Below are positions 37,308 to 48,183 of a stretch of 64,000 nucleotides of DNA, one piece after another (positions within the stretch are counted from its first letter, which is position 1; each line of letters opens with the position of its first letter). Made by a program: the position numbers and the translations under genes. The stretch comes from Gemmatimonadota bacterium (GTDB lineage: Bacteria; Gemmatimonadota; Gemmatimonadetes; Gemmatimonadales; GWC2-71-9). Below the pieces are notes generated by a model. The model ran no database searches. It saw nothing but the letters and a program-made list of their open reading frames with translations, and had not been told where the DNA came from. The stretch spans positions 2,604-66,603 of the forward strand of contig PNAE01000004.1 in assembly GCA_003169895.1 (NCBI GenBank), in the 5' to 3' direction.

Positions 37308-40300
37308 TTACGCCGCCGCCGTGTGATCTGCGATCCGCACGCCCACGATCGTCGACACGCCCAGCTCCTGCATCGTCACGCCGTACACGGTATCGGCTGC
37401 CTGCATGGTGCGCGGGTTGTGGGTGATCACCAGGAATTGCGTCTGGTTCTTGAACTCGTCGAGCAGCAGCAGGAAACGGCCGACGTTGGCGTCGTCGAGC
37501 GGGGCGTCAACTTCGTCCATGAGGCAGAACGGACTCGGCTTGGTCAGGTAGATCGAGAACAGCAACGACACCGCGACCAGCGTGCGCTCACCCGACGACA
37601 GCAAGTGGATCCGCTGCGTCCGCTTCCCGCGCGGTGCGGCGTGGATCTCGATCTCGGACTCCAACGGATCGTCGGGATCGCTCAGCCGCAGCTCGCACTC
37701 GCCACCGCCGAACAGGGTCTGGAATACCTGCACGAAGTTGGCGCTGACAGCGGTGAAGGTCTCCAGGAACAGCGCACGAGCAGTACCGTCGATCTCCTTG
37801 ATCGCCTGCAGCAGCGACTGCCGCGCGGCGACCAGGTCGTCCCGCTGCGCCTGCAGGAAGGCCAGCCGCTTGCTTTCCTCGGCGTGCTCCTCGACCGCCA
37901 GCGCATTGACCGGCCCGATGGCCTCCAGCGCGTTGGCGATGCGCGCGGCCTCCAGTTCCAAGCTGTCAAGGTCGAGGTCCAGCGTGGGTGCTGCCTCGAG
38001 CAGTGCCTCGAACGGCCGCTTCCATTCGGCTTCCACTCGTTCGACAATCCGGCTGCGTTGCGACGTCGTCTCGGCAACGTCGAGCTGCAGGCGATGGTGT
38101 TCCTCGCTCATCGCCTCGGTGAGGCGGCGTGCCTCGGCCAGCTCAGCCTCCTGCGACGCCAAGCCGACTTCAGCGAACTGCAACGCCGCCTCCGCCTCGG
38201 CGGTGGCGGTGGCGAGCGCGGTGAGCTGTTGCTGCTGCACGTCAAGACCGGACTGCCACGCCGTGCGTTGATGCTCCATCAGGGCGCTGTCGGCATCGAG
38301 CCGGGCAATCTCTTCAATCCGTGCGCGAGCGGAGGATGCGGCCTCGGCAATGATCTGATCGGTGCGGTCGATCGCCGCGCGGGAGGTGCGCAGGCGCGCA
38401 CTGATGTGCGCTTCCTGTACCTGCCATTGCGCCCGCGCGTCGCGGGCCTGTTCCTGCTCGCTCTCGAGCGCGGCGAGTGACGTGCGCGCCGTCCGGAGCT
38501 GCTCGTCAAGCTGGTCGCGCGTGGTACCGCCGCCCGCGAGCGCTGCCTCGACCTCCGTGCGCCGCTGATCGGCCCGGGTGAGCCGGTCGCCCAGCCGCTC
38601 CAGTCGGGTCGCCGCTTCGGCAAGCTCGCGGTCGAGGTTCTCGAGGCGCCGAGCGGCGTCTTCGCGCGCGGCGATTGCCTGCCGCTCGGTTTCGCGTGCC
38701 CGGTCGGCGCCTTGTTCCGCCTCACCCGCGGCCGATTCGAACGCAACGAGTTCGGCCGCGGTATGGCCGCGACGCTGCTCTGCCCGGGCCAGCGCCGCCA
38801 TAGCCACCTCGATCTCGGCACCGAGTGACTTGAGTTCGGCGCGGCGCCGGATCGGTCCTGCGGCGGTGGATGGACCGGTCAGGTATATGGCGCCGTTGGA
38901 ACGCCTGAGCGCCCTGCCACTCTGTTCGAGCACTTCCGACCCGCCGACCAGCGCCGCGATCCAGTCCGCGGCCACCGGATCGACGCGCAAGCGGGCATCG
39001 ATCGCGCCGCCGCGCACCGTCGGACCCGGTGCGATCGGCAGGAGGATCAGCGCACCCGGATGCTCCGCGGCGTGCCACGTTTGCACGGCGTCGACGGTGG
39101 CCGTATCCCGCACCAGCACGGCGTGGGCAAAGTCGCCGAGTAATTGTTCAGCAAGCTCGGCCTGATCGCCGTCCGTGGAAATGAAATCGGCGAGCGGGCC
39201 AAGGACCCGGCCGCCGAAGCGCTCGCGCTGGGCCAGAAGTGCGGCGGCGGCAGGTGCCAGCCCGACGCGATCGCGTTCCAGCGCCTCCAGCGCCGTACGC
39301 CGAGCGCTCAGGACGGCCACGTCCTCCTCCAGGGCTCGGCGTTCGGCCACCTCACGGGCCTCGCGGTCGCGTGTCTCCCGCAACCTCAACCGGGCTTGCT
39401 CCGCCGCCGCGGCCTTGTGCCGGGTGTCGCCGCCCTGACGCTCCGCGATCGCGCTCGTGTCGGCGAGGCGTTCACCAGCGGCGCGACGTTCGTCGGCGAG
39501 ATGGGCCCGGTGTGCCGATTCTTCGCCGATTCGCTCGCGCAGCGACGCCAGCTCCCCGTCAAGCGCCGTGCGCTCGCCCTCGAGCGAGCGCAGCTGCTCG
39601 GCTGCCTGCTGCAGGTCGTACTCGAGTCGACGGACGTCATCGCGCTGGGCCGCGAGGCGGCGGCGGACGTCTTCCTCCGTTTCGGTCCGACCGGCAAGTT
39701 CCTGCTGGACTCGGGCGTGATCGGCCTCGGCGCTGTGGTGCTCCTCGCCGGCGGCGTCCCGTTCCCGGGTGGCCTGCTGGACTCGCACTTCGGAATCACC
39801 GCGTTCCTCGGCCGCGCGCCGCCGCCGCTCGGCTGCGTTGGCGAGCCGTTCCGCCGCGACGGCGAGGTCACCTTCCAGCTTGCCGAGGGCCACGCGCACC
39901 CGGCCCAGCTCGTCGGCAACGGCGGCGCGATGCCGCTCCGCGGTGTTGCGCTGCTGGCCCGCCGCTTCGCGCACCGCGGCGATGGCGATGAGCTGCTCAC
40001 GGTGTTGCGGCAGGACTTCCGTCAGTTCCCGATGGCGGCGCGCAAAAGCCTCGGCTTCATGCGTCAGCTGCTCGAGTCGCCGGCGCGCGAGGGTGAGCGT
40101 GACGGCAAACTTTTCCTCGGTCAGCGCGGCATGCCGCTCCGTCTTTCCCTTCTGCCGCGCCAGCGAGCGTATCTGCGACTGCACCTCGGCGATGAGGTCT
40201 TCGAGCCGCTGCAGATCGACTGCGGTTTCATCGAGTCGCCGCGCGGTGGTGTGCCGGCGATCCCGGTAGAGCCCGACGCCGGCGGCCTCTTCGAACAGCG

Positions 40301-40775
40301 AGCGGCGTTCATCGGCGCGGTCCGACAACAGCACGTCGATCATCTTCGCTTCGATGACCACACCGGCGTCGCTGCCGAGGCCGGTGCCCCGCAACAAATC
40401 CTGGATGTCCCGCAATCGCGCCGGCGTGTTGTTGAGCAGGTAGTCACTCTGGCCCGACCGCGACAGGCGCCGAGTGATCGCGACTTCGGTGTACGGGGTG
40501 GGCAGCATGCCATCGCTGTTGTCGAGATACAGCGACACCTCGGTGACGTTGACCGGGCGGCGGGTCGCCGCGCCCTGGAAGATCACGTCCTCCATCTTGC
40601 CGCCCCGCAGCAATCGCGCCGATTGCTCCCCAAGTACCCAGCGGACGGCGTCGGAGATGTTCGACTTGCCGCACCCGTTCGGGCCGACGATCGCCGTGAC
40701 TCCTTCCTCGAAGGAGAGCGTGACTGTGTCCGCGAATGACTTGAAGCCGGTGAGCTCCAGCCTGGTAAGCTTCAT
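37308..40775 (-). CDS. smc: chromosome segregation protein SMC
   Basis: MKLTRLELTGFKSFADTVTLSFEEGVTAIVGPNGCGKSN; LLSSGERTLVAVSLLF; long coiled coil. Confidence 0.96.
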   Translation of the reverse strand: MKLTRLELTGFKSFADTVTLSFEEGVTAIVGPNGCGKSNISDAVRWVLGEQSARLLRGGKMEDVIFQGAATRRPVNVTEVSLYLDNSDGMLPTPYTEVAITRRLSRSGQSDYLLNNTPARLRDIQDLLRGTGLGSDAGVVIEAKMIDVLLSDRADERRSLFEEAAGVGLYRDRRHTTARRLDETAVDLQRLEDLIAEVQSQIRSLARQKGKTERHAALTEEKFAVTLTLARRRLEQLTHEAEAFARRHRELTEVLPQHREQLIAIAAVREAAGQQRNTAERHRAAVADELGRVRVALGKLEGDLAVAAERLANAAERRRRAAEERGDSEVRVQQATRERDAAGEEHHSAEADHARVQQELAGRTETEEDVRRRLAAQRDDVRRLEYDLQQAAEQLRSLEGERTALDGELASLRERIGEESAHRAHLADERRAAGERLADTSAIAERQGGDTRHKAAAAEQARLRLRETRDREAREVAERRALEEDVAVLSARRTALEALERDRVGLAPAAAALLAQRERFGGRVLGPLADFISTDGDQAELAEQLLGDFAHAVLVRDTATVDAVQTWHAAEHPGALILLPIAPGPTVRGGAIDARLRVDPVAADWIAALVGGSEVLEQSGRALRRSNGAIYLTGPSTAAGPIRRRAELKSLGAEIEVAMAALARAEQRRGHTAAELVAFESAAGEAEQGADRARETERQAIAAREDAARRLENLDRELAEAATRLERLGDRLTRADQRRTEVEAALAGGGTTRDQLDEQLRTARTSLAALESEQEQARDARAQWQVQEAHISARLRTSRAAIDRTDQIIAEAASSARARIEEIARLDADSALMEHQRTAWQSGLDVQQQQLTALATATAEAEAALQFAEVGLASQEAELAEARRLTEAMSEEHHRLQLDVAETTSQRSRIVERVEAEWKRPFEALLEAAPTLDLDLDSLELEAARIANALEAIGPVNALAVEEHAEESKRLAFLQAQRDDLVAARQSLLQAIKEIDGTARALFLETFTAVSANFVQVFQTLFGGGECELRLSDPDDPLESEIEIHAAPRGKRTQRIHLLSSGERTLVAVSLLFSIYLTKPSPFCLMDEVDAPLDDANVGRFLLLLDEFKNQTQFLVITHNPRTMQAADTVYGVTMQELGVSTIVGVRIADHTAAA

Positions 40776-40856
40776 TGCCTGCTTGGTGAGGGGTTCAGGA
40801 TCGGGCCAAATTCGACTTGGAACGGCCGCTGCAACGCGCAAAGATAGCAGGGCGGT

Positions 40857-42341
40857 TCAGATACCGCCGACCCCTGGCATCACGATGAAATAGGACCGTC
40901 CAAGCCGCTTGCCAACCGACTCTGCCGCCTCTCGACTCGGGTACGGGCCGACCATCACGCGGTAGCCCTCGTCGCTGGTCTTCGGCGCCAGGACCTTGGC
41001 CGGGAACCCGCCGTCCTTGAGCTGGCGAGCGAAGGCTTGCGCCCATTCCTGGTTCTGAGAGGACGACACCTGCAGATAGATGTCCCCCCCTCGCACCCCG
41101 GAATCTGGCGGCGTACTTGGCGGCGGCGGCGGGGCGGCGGGCGCCGGCGGTTCGGTATCTGCCGCGGTGGCGCGCGGCGGATTCGAACCCGCTGCCACGG
41201 TTACGGTCGGCGCCACGAGCGGCAGCCACGGGAGCATGAGGAACAGGTCCGCTCCGCCGCCGACCAGGACGCCTCGCTGCTCGACGGTCGGCCCGTCCAT
41301 GTCGATCGCGACGACGTCGCCGTGGTTGCGGACCAGCAGCGTTTGGCCGGCCACGACCGCCGGCAGGTCATCCGCCCAGGGCGCCGTGCGAGTCGTGTAC
41401 ACGACGGTCCAGCGCGACAGGTCGATGACCCACAGCGAATCGCTCGACGCCCCGTGTGCCAGGAGCCAGCGCCCACTGCGATCGGCGCGCAGGCCATCGG
41501 CGACCCCGGGCAGCGGCAGTTCGCGAAGCTCGGTGCGGCTGAATCGGTCGAGCATCACCAGCCCGCCCTTCTTGCGGGCGACGTAGAGCCGGTGCCCCGA
41601 CGGAGAGAACGTCGCTACGGTCGGTGTTCCACGGATCCTGACTGAGACGGCGGCTGGCGTGCCACGGCCGCGGGTCGATCGCGCGGCCGGCTTGACCGTG
41701 GGATCGACCAGGGTCACGCCGGAATCGGTGACCACCGCCACCAGATCGCCGGCCCATGTGGTGGCGATGTGGCCGCTCGGCACGGCGAGCCGGCGCACTT
41801 CGGTGTTCTCGCTCAGTACCTGCAACGTTGCCGGCTTGCCGCTGAACGCCAGGATCTGATCGCCGGGGCCGCGGAACAGCATCGTGCCACGGTCGATGGG
41901 TGTCTTGAAGGTAGTGACCACTCGGTTGGCGAATCGTACCGGATGGCGCGCCGAATCCTCGCCGATGATGGTGCCGTCGGGCGCACCGCTGAACTGGCGG
42001 GCCGAGGTCGGAATCAGCCGGGATTTTCGCGCCACCAGGTCGATTGCCAGCAGCCGGCCGGTGTTATCCACCGCATACACGGTCTTGTCCTCGTTGCTGG
42101 CGCCGAGGAGCCGCGCAATCGGCGGCAAGCCGCTGCTGATGAGTCTTTCCTGCAGTGCGAGGGTATTCGCGTGGAGCAATTCGACCGTGCCGGCGGACCG
42201 GGAAACTCGCAGCAGCGATGCATCGCTCGGTGCTGTCGCGACCGCTGCCGGCAGGTGGCGGGAGGTGACCGGAACGCGTTGGCCGCCGCACCCGATGAGT
42301 ACGGCGGCCAGGAGGAGAAGTCCTGCATGACGACGGTGCAT
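40857..42341 (-). CDS. SPOR-domain lipoprotein with beta-propeller-like region
   Basis: Lipobox LIGCGG; C-terminal YLQVSSSQNQEWAQAFARQLKDGGFPAKVL...YRVMVGPYPSREAAE. Confidence 0.85.
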   Translation of the reverse strand: MHRRHAGLLLLAAVLIGCGGQRVPVTSRHLPAAVATAPSDASLLRVSRSAGTVELLHANTLALQERLISSGLPPIARLLGASNEDKTVYAVDNTGRLLAIDLVARKSRLIPTSARQFSGAPDGTIIGEDSARHPVRFANRVVTTFKTPIDRGTMLFRGPGDQILAFSGKPATLQVLSENTEVRRLAVPSGHIATTWAGDLVAVVTDSGVTLVDPTVKPAARSTRGRGTPAAVSVRIRGTPTVATFSPSGHRLYVARKKGGLVMLDRFSRTELRELPLPGVADGLRADRSGRWLLAHGASSDSLWVIDLSRWTVVYTTRTAPWADDLPAVVAGQTLLVRNHGDVVAIDMDGPTVEQRGVLVGGGADLFLMLPWLPLVAPTVTVAAGSNPPRATAADTEPPAPAAPPPPPSTPPDSGVRGGDIYLQVSSSQNQEWAQAFARQLKDGGFPAKVLAPKTSDEGYRVMVGPYPSREAAESVGKRLGRSYFIVMPGVGGI

Positions 42342-42346
42342 CCTGC

Positions 42347-45300
42347 TCAATATGCTGGGCCGAACGAAATCGTCCAATACGGGCTGACGCCGGGCCGATT
42401 GAGCGGCTTGGCATAATCGAATCGCAGGACCATGAAGCCCAGCGCATTGATCTTGATCGACAATCCCACCGACTTGAGCGGTGTACGCACGTCGACCGGC
42501 GATACGCCGTCGGGGCGGTTCCACTGGAACTGACTGCTTCCGTTCCACGCCACGCCGGCGTCGAAGAACAACGCCCCCTCAATCGGCGGGAACAGGTTCG
42601 GCAACCAGTGCATGTATTGCTGCGACAGGATCGGGAAGCGCAACTCCGCGTTGAATACGCCGATCGACGTGCCCAGCAGCTGATCGAGCTGGGCACAGCC
42701 GGTCTGGGAAGTCGGGTCCACCACGGTTTGGGTCAGGCACTCGTTCCGATCGAACGACCCCGCCGTCCAGCCGCGAATCAGGTCGGGATAGCCGAGGTAC
42801 ATCTGGAACCGGTCGGCGTCGCGCCCGGTCCGCCCGAAGTACAACGCGCGCGTGGCCAGGGAGAATGGCCCGACCAGGTGATCATAGCGGCGGAAATCGA
42901 CCGTGCCCTGGAGGTAGCGCCATCCCCCGATCGTGGGTGCGAGTTCGATGCGCGACCGTCGGCCGAGGAACGGGCCGGTATAGCCGGCGATGGAATTATC
43001 GTACACCCAGGCGAGCGATGGCTGCACGAAGCCCGTCTCGCTGTTGATCGTCTTGTTCGTGAACGGGTTTTCAGTTGCCAGGCCGGTGGTGGGATCGAAC
43101 GGCTGGGTGTAATCCAGCACGGCGTCTTCGACGTTCGTGATATGCAACCCGCCTTCGAGCCGCTGGAAACGTGACAGCGGATAGTAGCCCGTTGCGAACG
43201 CGGACCGGAGCACGATCCGCCGGACCTCGGTCACGTAGTTCAGTTCCTGGTCGCTCGGCCCCGGTGTGTAGAACGATCCGTCGTAGAAGAAGTACGGATC
43301 CTGTTGCAGGCCGACGGCCCAGTTCACGCGGCGCGAGAGGTTCACATACGCGGCCAGCACCTGTGCCTCATCGATGCGACCGTTGACATAGCCGGTGAAC
43401 AGCAGCTGGTGATCACCGAGCATATCGGACATCTGTACCGTCGTGCCGCCGAAGAGGCCGGAGCCGAAATTGCTGCGCGCATATCCGATGCTGGGCCGCG
43501 CGACGTAGTCGGGTGTGAAGACGGTCTTGTACCGCCGTTCCGAGAACGTGTTCGTGTCCGGCAGCGGCAGCTTGGTGGAATCGATCAGGTGCGCGATCGA
43601 CAGTTCCGTCGGCGACCGCAGCGAGTCGGGCTGCCGGGTCAGCGAGTCGGCGGGGCGAAGTCCGGTGGCGGAACGGTAGAGCGACGTGCCGCCGGTGGTG
43701 ACCACCCGAGTCGTGTCGCCGGCGGGCGCCACCGCCACCGCCGCCGCCGCGGGCCGCGCGGCGAGCACCTCAACCGGATGCCACGGTGCTTTCTTGCGGC
43801 TCTCCGGGTTGGACATCACGTAGATGTCGTAGTCGCCCTTCTCGTAGTACACGTACGCCAGCTTGTCCGATTGACGCGCCCAGGAGAGATCGGGCGACAG
43901 CGGCGTGATTCCCTGCGCACCAGTGAAGAAGTTGGTGAGCTGGTACGAGTCGCCGCCGGCGACGTCGTACAGGAAGATGTTGCTGACGCCGGTGCGATCG
44001 GAGATGTACGCAAGCGACTTGCCGTCGGGCGACCATTGCGGATCGACGTTCTTGCCCCAGTCCATTCCCTTGAGCAGCTCGATCTGGCCCGAATCGAGGT
44101 GGTACAGGGCGAGGCGGTAGTTGCCGAAGCGCAGCGTGTTGAAGTCCGTGCCGGGACCGCGGTCGGTGGTGAACGCGATGGTCTTGCCGTCGGGCGACCA
44201 CGCCGGATGGAGATCGGCGTACTTGTCGTTCGTCAACCGCTTGAGGTGGCTGCCGTCGCGGTCGACGACGAACAGGTCCGAGAGCCCCCCGTCATAGCCG
44301 GTGAACACGAGCTGCGAGCCGTCGGGACTCCATGCCGGCGTGGTCACTCCGCTCAGGCCCGAGCGGACCGTCGCGACCTGCTTGTTGCTGGCCACGTCGA
44401 TCACGATGATGTCGTCATGCGCGCCATTCTTGCCGGCGAACGCCAGGTACTTCCCGTCCGGCGACCAGCTCGCCGATGAGTTGATGAACCGGAAGGTCTC
44501 GTAATTGGAACTGAAGGTGGACTTGAACAGCCGGCGCTCCGCCTTGCCCGTGACGACGTTGCCGAGCCAGAGGTCGACGAAATAGAAGTCCTTCTCCGAG
44601 AAGTACGCGATCTGGGTACCGTCGGGGGACAGTGCCGGTGCCAGGTGCAGCGTGCCCTGGCTGCGTTCCTTGGTGAGCACCGCGTCAGAGATCGCGGTCG
44701 CCTTGTCCGCGGTATTGAGCTCCGGCAGGTACTCCTTGACGACCGCGTCGCGCCACTGATCGCCCAGCTGCTTGAAGTCGAGCCCGATGACACGCCGGAA
44801 TGCCCCTTCGAGCGATCCCGAGCGTGACGCGGATAGAATCGCGCCGATCGCCTCGTCGCCCCACCGCTGTCCGATGTACGTCAGCAGCGCCTGGCCGAAG
44901 CGGTACGGGAAGATCCGCGGATCGGTCTCGAGCTGATGAATCGTCGGGACCTTCCCTTCCTGTGCGGCGTCACGCAGCCACATCGCCGTGTTGGGATCGA
45001 CGCCGCCGAGCGACATGTACTCCGCCATGCCCTCGACGAACCAGAGCGGCGGATTCACGGCGATGATCGTCTGCACGCCGGCGCCCGCGCGTCCGCCCGA
45101 CCAGACATCGTACTGGAACTGGTGGGTCATTTCGTGCTGCAGGACGTGCTGGACGTCGGCATACGACCCCGTGAGCGGGATCACGATCCGGTGCTTCAGG
45201 AAGTCGGTAAAGCCGCCGGTGCCTTCGGACACTTCGTCGGGCGAGGTGTTGGTCTGCTGGAAGTCCGAAAGCGAGGCGTACAGGATGATCGGCTTGCGCT

Positions 45301-45538
45301 CGCGGAACTGATGCCGCAACACGGTCGACAGCTCCAGGTACGAGCGCTCCGCCATGCGCGCCACGTCCAACGCGGCGGCGTGTTCGATCTCGTAGTAATA
45401 GAGATCGAAATGCTCGGTCTCGAGCACCTTGAAGTGGAACCGGGAATACTGGACCTTGTTCTGACCGAAGTACTGCGCGCGCAGCGCGACCGGCATGAGC
45501 GACACAGCTGCGAGGAGCAACCAGGTAAATCGACGCAT
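42347..45538 (-). CDS. peptidase-MA-like / TolB propeller / outer-membrane barrel protein
   Basis: HEMTHQFQYDV zinc-binding motif, repeated SPDGK/SPDGS propeller blades, beta-barrel-like C-terminus ending in Tyr. Confidence 0.85.
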   Translation of the reverse strand: MRRFTWLLLAAVSLMPVALRAQYFGQNKVQYSRFHFKVLETEHFDLYYYEIEHAAALDVARMAERSYLELSTVLRHQFRERKPIILYASLSDFQQTNTSPDEVSEGTGGFTDFLKHRIVIPLTGSYADVQHVLQHEMTHQFQYDVWSGGRAGAGVQTIIAVNPPLWFVEGMAEYMSLGGVDPNTAMWLRDAAQEGKVPTIHQLETDPRIFPYRFGQALLTYIGQRWGDEAIGAILSASRSGSLEGAFRRVIGLDFKQLGDQWRDAVVKEYLPELNTADKATAISDAVLTKERSQGTLHLAPALSPDGTQIAYFSEKDFYFVDLWLGNVVTGKAERRLFKSTFSSNYETFRFINSSASWSPDGKYLAFAGKNGAHDDIIVIDVASNKQVATVRSGLSGVTTPAWSPDGSQLVFTGYDGGLSDLFVVDRDGSHLKRLTNDKYADLHPAWSPDGKTIAFTTDRGPGTDFNTLRFGNYRLALYHLDSGQIELLKGMDWGKNVDPQWSPDGKSLAYISDRTGVSNIFLYDVAGGDSYQLTNFFTGAQGITPLSPDLSWARQSDKLAYVYYEKGDYDIYVMSNPESRKKAPWHPVEVLAARPAAAAVAVAPAGDTTRVVTTGGTSLYRSATGLRPADSLTRQPDSLRSPTELSIAHLIDSTKLPLPDTNTFSERRYKTVFTPDYVARPSIGYARSNFGSGLFGGTTVQMSDMLGDHQLLFTGYVNGRIDEAQVLAAYVNLSRRVNWAVGLQQDPYFFYDGSFYTPGPSDQELNYVTEVRRIVLRSAFATGYYPLSRFQRLEGGLHITNVEDAVLDYTQPFDPTTGLATENPFTNKTINSETGFVQPSLAWVYDNSIAGYTGPFLGRRSRIELAPTIGGWRYLQGTVDFRRYDHLVGPFSLATRALYFGRTGRDADRFQMYLGYPDLIRGWTAGSFDRNECLTQTVVDPTSQTGCAQLDQLLGTSIGVFNAELRFPILSQQYMHWLPNLFPPIEGALFFDAGVAWNGSSQFQWNRPDGVSPVDVRTPLKSVGLSIKINALGFMVLRFDYAKPLNRPGVSPYWTISFGPAY

Positions 45539-45567
45539 CGTCGGGACCCTTCGTCCGGTGCGGACGG

Positions 45568-45939
45568 TCACGATTCGGAGAGCAGGGATGGAGCGTCCTG
45601 CCACAGGCGCTCCAGTTGGTAAAAAGCTCGCGTCTCCGGGTGAAACAAATGAACCACGATATCCACGAAATCCAGGAGCACCCAGCGGCCCGCCGTCACG
45701 CCCTCGACGTGGTGCGGCGTCTGCCCGGCCCGGTGCATTGCCTCGACGACGCCATCGGCGAGACCACGCACGTGCGCATCAGACGTGCCGGACGCAACGA
45801 TGAAATAATCGGCGGCATCACAGAGACCGCGAAGATCGAGAACTTGCACGCGGACTCCCTTGCGATCCTCGATGGAGCGAACGGCGGCGCGTACGACTGC
45901 CGGCAGGCGCGGACCGCGGCGGTCAGCCAAGTCGGTCAA
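45568..45939 (-). CDS. rsfS: ribosome silencing factor RsfS
   Basis: DLRGLCDAADYFIVASGTSDAHVRGLAD; GRWVLLDFVDIVVHLFHPETRAFYQLERLW. Confidence 0.94.
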   Translation of the reverse strand: MTDLADRRGPRLPAVVRAAVRSIEDRKGVRVQVLDLRGLCDAADYFIVASGTSDAHVRGLADGVVEAMHRAGQTPHHVEGVTAGRWVLLDFVDIVVHLFHPETRAFYQLERLWQDAPSLLSES

Positions 45940-46080
45940 CCCCGGCCGGTGACCGGGGGCACGCGAAGATGCCTGTCGCTCGAAGATACCGGATGTTCCT
46001 CCGCCAGCCGATGAAACCGCGAGGGGATGAACCAGATCCTGACACGAGTGTCCACGGAACTGGACAGCCAGCAGCCCCGG

Positions 46081-46533
46081 TTACTGCTGCTCAATGGCAA
46101 CGTTCACCCGCACCTCGGCCTGCACATCGTGGTGCAGGCGAACCGGTATCGAGTGAAAACCCAGTTGCTTGAGCGGATGTTCCAGCTCGATCTTGCGGCG
46201 GTCGACCGTGACACCGGCAGCTTCCAGCCGGTGCGCGATGTCGGCTGACGTGATCGAGCCGAACAGCCGGCCGTCCTCGCCGGCCTTGGCCCTGAACTCG
46301 AGCGTGACAGCACCGATCCGGGTAGCGAGTTCCTGTGCCTCGGCGCGATCGCTGTTCGCGCGCACGTCGCGAGCCTTCGCTTCCGCCTCGACCCGCTTGC
46401 GGTTCCCGTCGGTGGCCTCGAAGGCCAAGCCACGGGGCAGGAGAAAGTTGCGAGCGTAACCCGGCTTGACCCGGACCATTTGGCCCGCCTTGCCGAGCGA
46501 TGGGACGTCTTCACGCAGAATCAAGTCGATCAT
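46081..46533 (-). CDS. rplI: 50S ribosomal protein L9
   Basis: MIDLILREDVPSLGKAGQMVRVKPGYARNFLLPRGLA. Confidence 0.96.
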   Translation of the reverse strand: MIDLILREDVPSLGKAGQMVRVKPGYARNFLLPRGLAFEATDGNRKRVEAEAKARDVRANSDRAEAQELATRIGAVTLEFRAKAGEDGRLFGSITSADIAHRLEAAGVTVDRRKIELEHPLKQLGFHSIPVRLHHDVQAEVRVNVAIEQQ

Positions 46534-47483
46534 GACGGAACTCCTGAGGGCGGCGCCATGCGCCGCCGAAAGTCGAGCCAGGTGTCGGCGACCCCGAGCA
46601 GGGTGAAGCCGACCAGGACGAAGGCCAGCATCGGGAACATTATCAAGATCAGGATGCCGATGACGAGGGGCGAGGCTCGCCGCAGGGCAGTCCGGATCAC
46701 GGCGAGGCCTCGCACCCAGTACATGGCAAGGACCAGCAGTAGCACGTTGGCGGTCACCAGGCGGACGGAGTGCGGCGCGCCGACCAGCGTCAGCCCAAGG
46801 CCCAGAACCAGGATCCAGACCAGGTGATCGTTGAACCGAAACTCGGCGAGTGGCGTCGGCGGTGCGGTAAGCGGCGTCCGGGCAATGCGATGGTACCAGG
46901 TCGAGGCGAGCCAGGTCCCCAGCATCGCCACCAAGGCAAGCAGCGCCGGACAGAGGGTCGCCATGCCGGTCACCACGATGGCGACCTGGCGGGCGAAATC
47001 CGCTGGCGCAGCTTCCACCAGCACGTCGGTGGTGGGCGCCGGGGGCGTCGCCGGAAGATTGGCCCACACCTGTCGCCACGCCTCCCACGCCTGTGTGATG
47101 ATGTCCTGCTGCAGGTCGGCGAAGCGGATCTGAAAAGCCGTGAACCAGCCGATGGTCGCGATTGCCGCGAGGATCGCCGCCACTGTCGCGCGGGTGAACA
47201 GCGACGGGATCCCGGCAAGCGTGAGCGCCACGAAACTGCCGACGAAGAAAACCGCGGCCGCTCGCACGGTCTGCTCGCCGAGGGAATCGGGGAGCCCGAA
47301 CCAGGCCACCAGCGCGCCGGCGCTCACCGCAATCCAGAACCATTCACGGGCCGTCCGCGGCCGCGACACGAGCAGCAGCATCGCGAGCGGACCCAGAAAA
47401 AAGACCGGAAAGATCGGCACCGCGACGATCAGGAACGCCGCGGTCAGCAAGAGATGGAGTGCCTGCGACCGGCGCCCGTTCAT
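46530..47483 (-). CDS. DUF2232 family membrane protein
   Basis: Multiple TM segments; ATGA overlap with rplI. Confidence 0.75.
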   Translation of the reverse strand: MNGRRSQALHLLLTAAFLIVAVPIFPVFFLGPLAMLLLVSRPRTAREWFWIAVSAGALVAWFGLPDSLGEQTVRAAAVFFVGSFVALTLAGIPSLFTRATVAAILAAIATIGWFTAFQIRFADLQQDIITQAWEAWRQVWANLPATPPAPTTDVLVEAAPADFARQVAIVVTGMATLCPALLALVAMLGTWLASTWYHRIARTPLTAPPTPLAEFRFNDHLVWILVLGLGLTLVGAPHSVRLVTANVLLLVLAMYWVRGLAVIRTALRRASPLVIGILILIMFPMLAFVLVGFTLLGVADTWLDFRRRMAPPSGVPS

Positions 47484-47506
47484 CGCGGGCGCCGTCCTGG
47501 GACTGG

Positions 47507-47728
47507 TCAGCCGGCGAACCCCTTGATGTAGGGGATCAACGCGATCTGGCGGGCCCGCTTGATGGCGGTGCTGAGCTGGCGTTGATGACGCGCGCAGGTC
47601 CCCGACAACCGACTTGGCAGGATCTTGCCGCGTTCAGTGAGAAAGCGGGCCAACAGGCGCTCATCCTTGAAATCGACGACCCGGACGCCGGACTCGCAGA
47701 TCGCGCAGCTTTTTTGTGGGCGGGCCAT
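47507..47728 (-). CDS. rpsR: 30S ribosomal protein S18
   Basis: [45 protein letters not shown]. Confidence 0.95.
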   Translation of the reverse strand: MARPQKSCAICESGVRVVDFKDERLLARFLTERGKILPSRLSGTCARHQRQLSTAIKRARQIALIPYIKGFAG

Positions 47729-48066
47729 TATTCCTCCTCCTCCCCGTCCTTGGCACTCGGTGTCGGCGCCATCTGGGCGCCTTCATCCAGCACGACGAGA
47801 TGCCGCAGCAACCCTTCATCCAACTTGAGGGCGCGTTCGAACTCCGGCAGCATCTCCGAGGAGGCTTCGAACTTGGTGACCACGTAATACCCGGTTTCCC
47901 GTCCAGCGACCGGATACGCGAGGGTCCGCTTGCCCCAATGGGTCACATCGACGACGGCCTCACCGGGCTGCGGGATGAGCGCGTGAAACCGGGTGAGTTT
48001 TTCCGTGACGGCGGGCTCTTCAAGGGTGGATTCGAAGATGTAAACTGCCTCATAGCGACGAGCCAC
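47728..48066 (-). CDS. rpsF: 30S ribosomal protein S6
   Basis: [29 protein letters not shown] start at 48066. Confidence 0.93.
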   Translation of the reverse strand: MARRYEAVYIFESTLEEPAVTEKLTRFHALIPQPGEAVVDVTHWGKRTLAYPVAGRETGYYVVTKFEASSEMLPEFERALKLDEGLLRHLVVLDEGAQMAPTPSAKDGEEEE

Positions 48067-48183
48067 AAGCACCTTCCTTCGGTCTGGAGTCGCCCCGGCG
48101 CGGTGCGGCGCCGAGGAGGATGGATGTGAACAACGCGGGACCAATGTAAGCGGGTTGGCGCCCAAAGCCCACAGGCCCAGAAC

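Noticed and set aside
36843-40739. Long plus-strand ORFs (545 aa, 531 aa)
   Set aside because: Antisense to aroF and smc; high-GC shadow ORFs with no recognisable motifs.
43304-44479. 391-aa plus-strand ORF
   Set aside because: Antisense to the propeller/peptidase gene; composition typical of a shadow frame.
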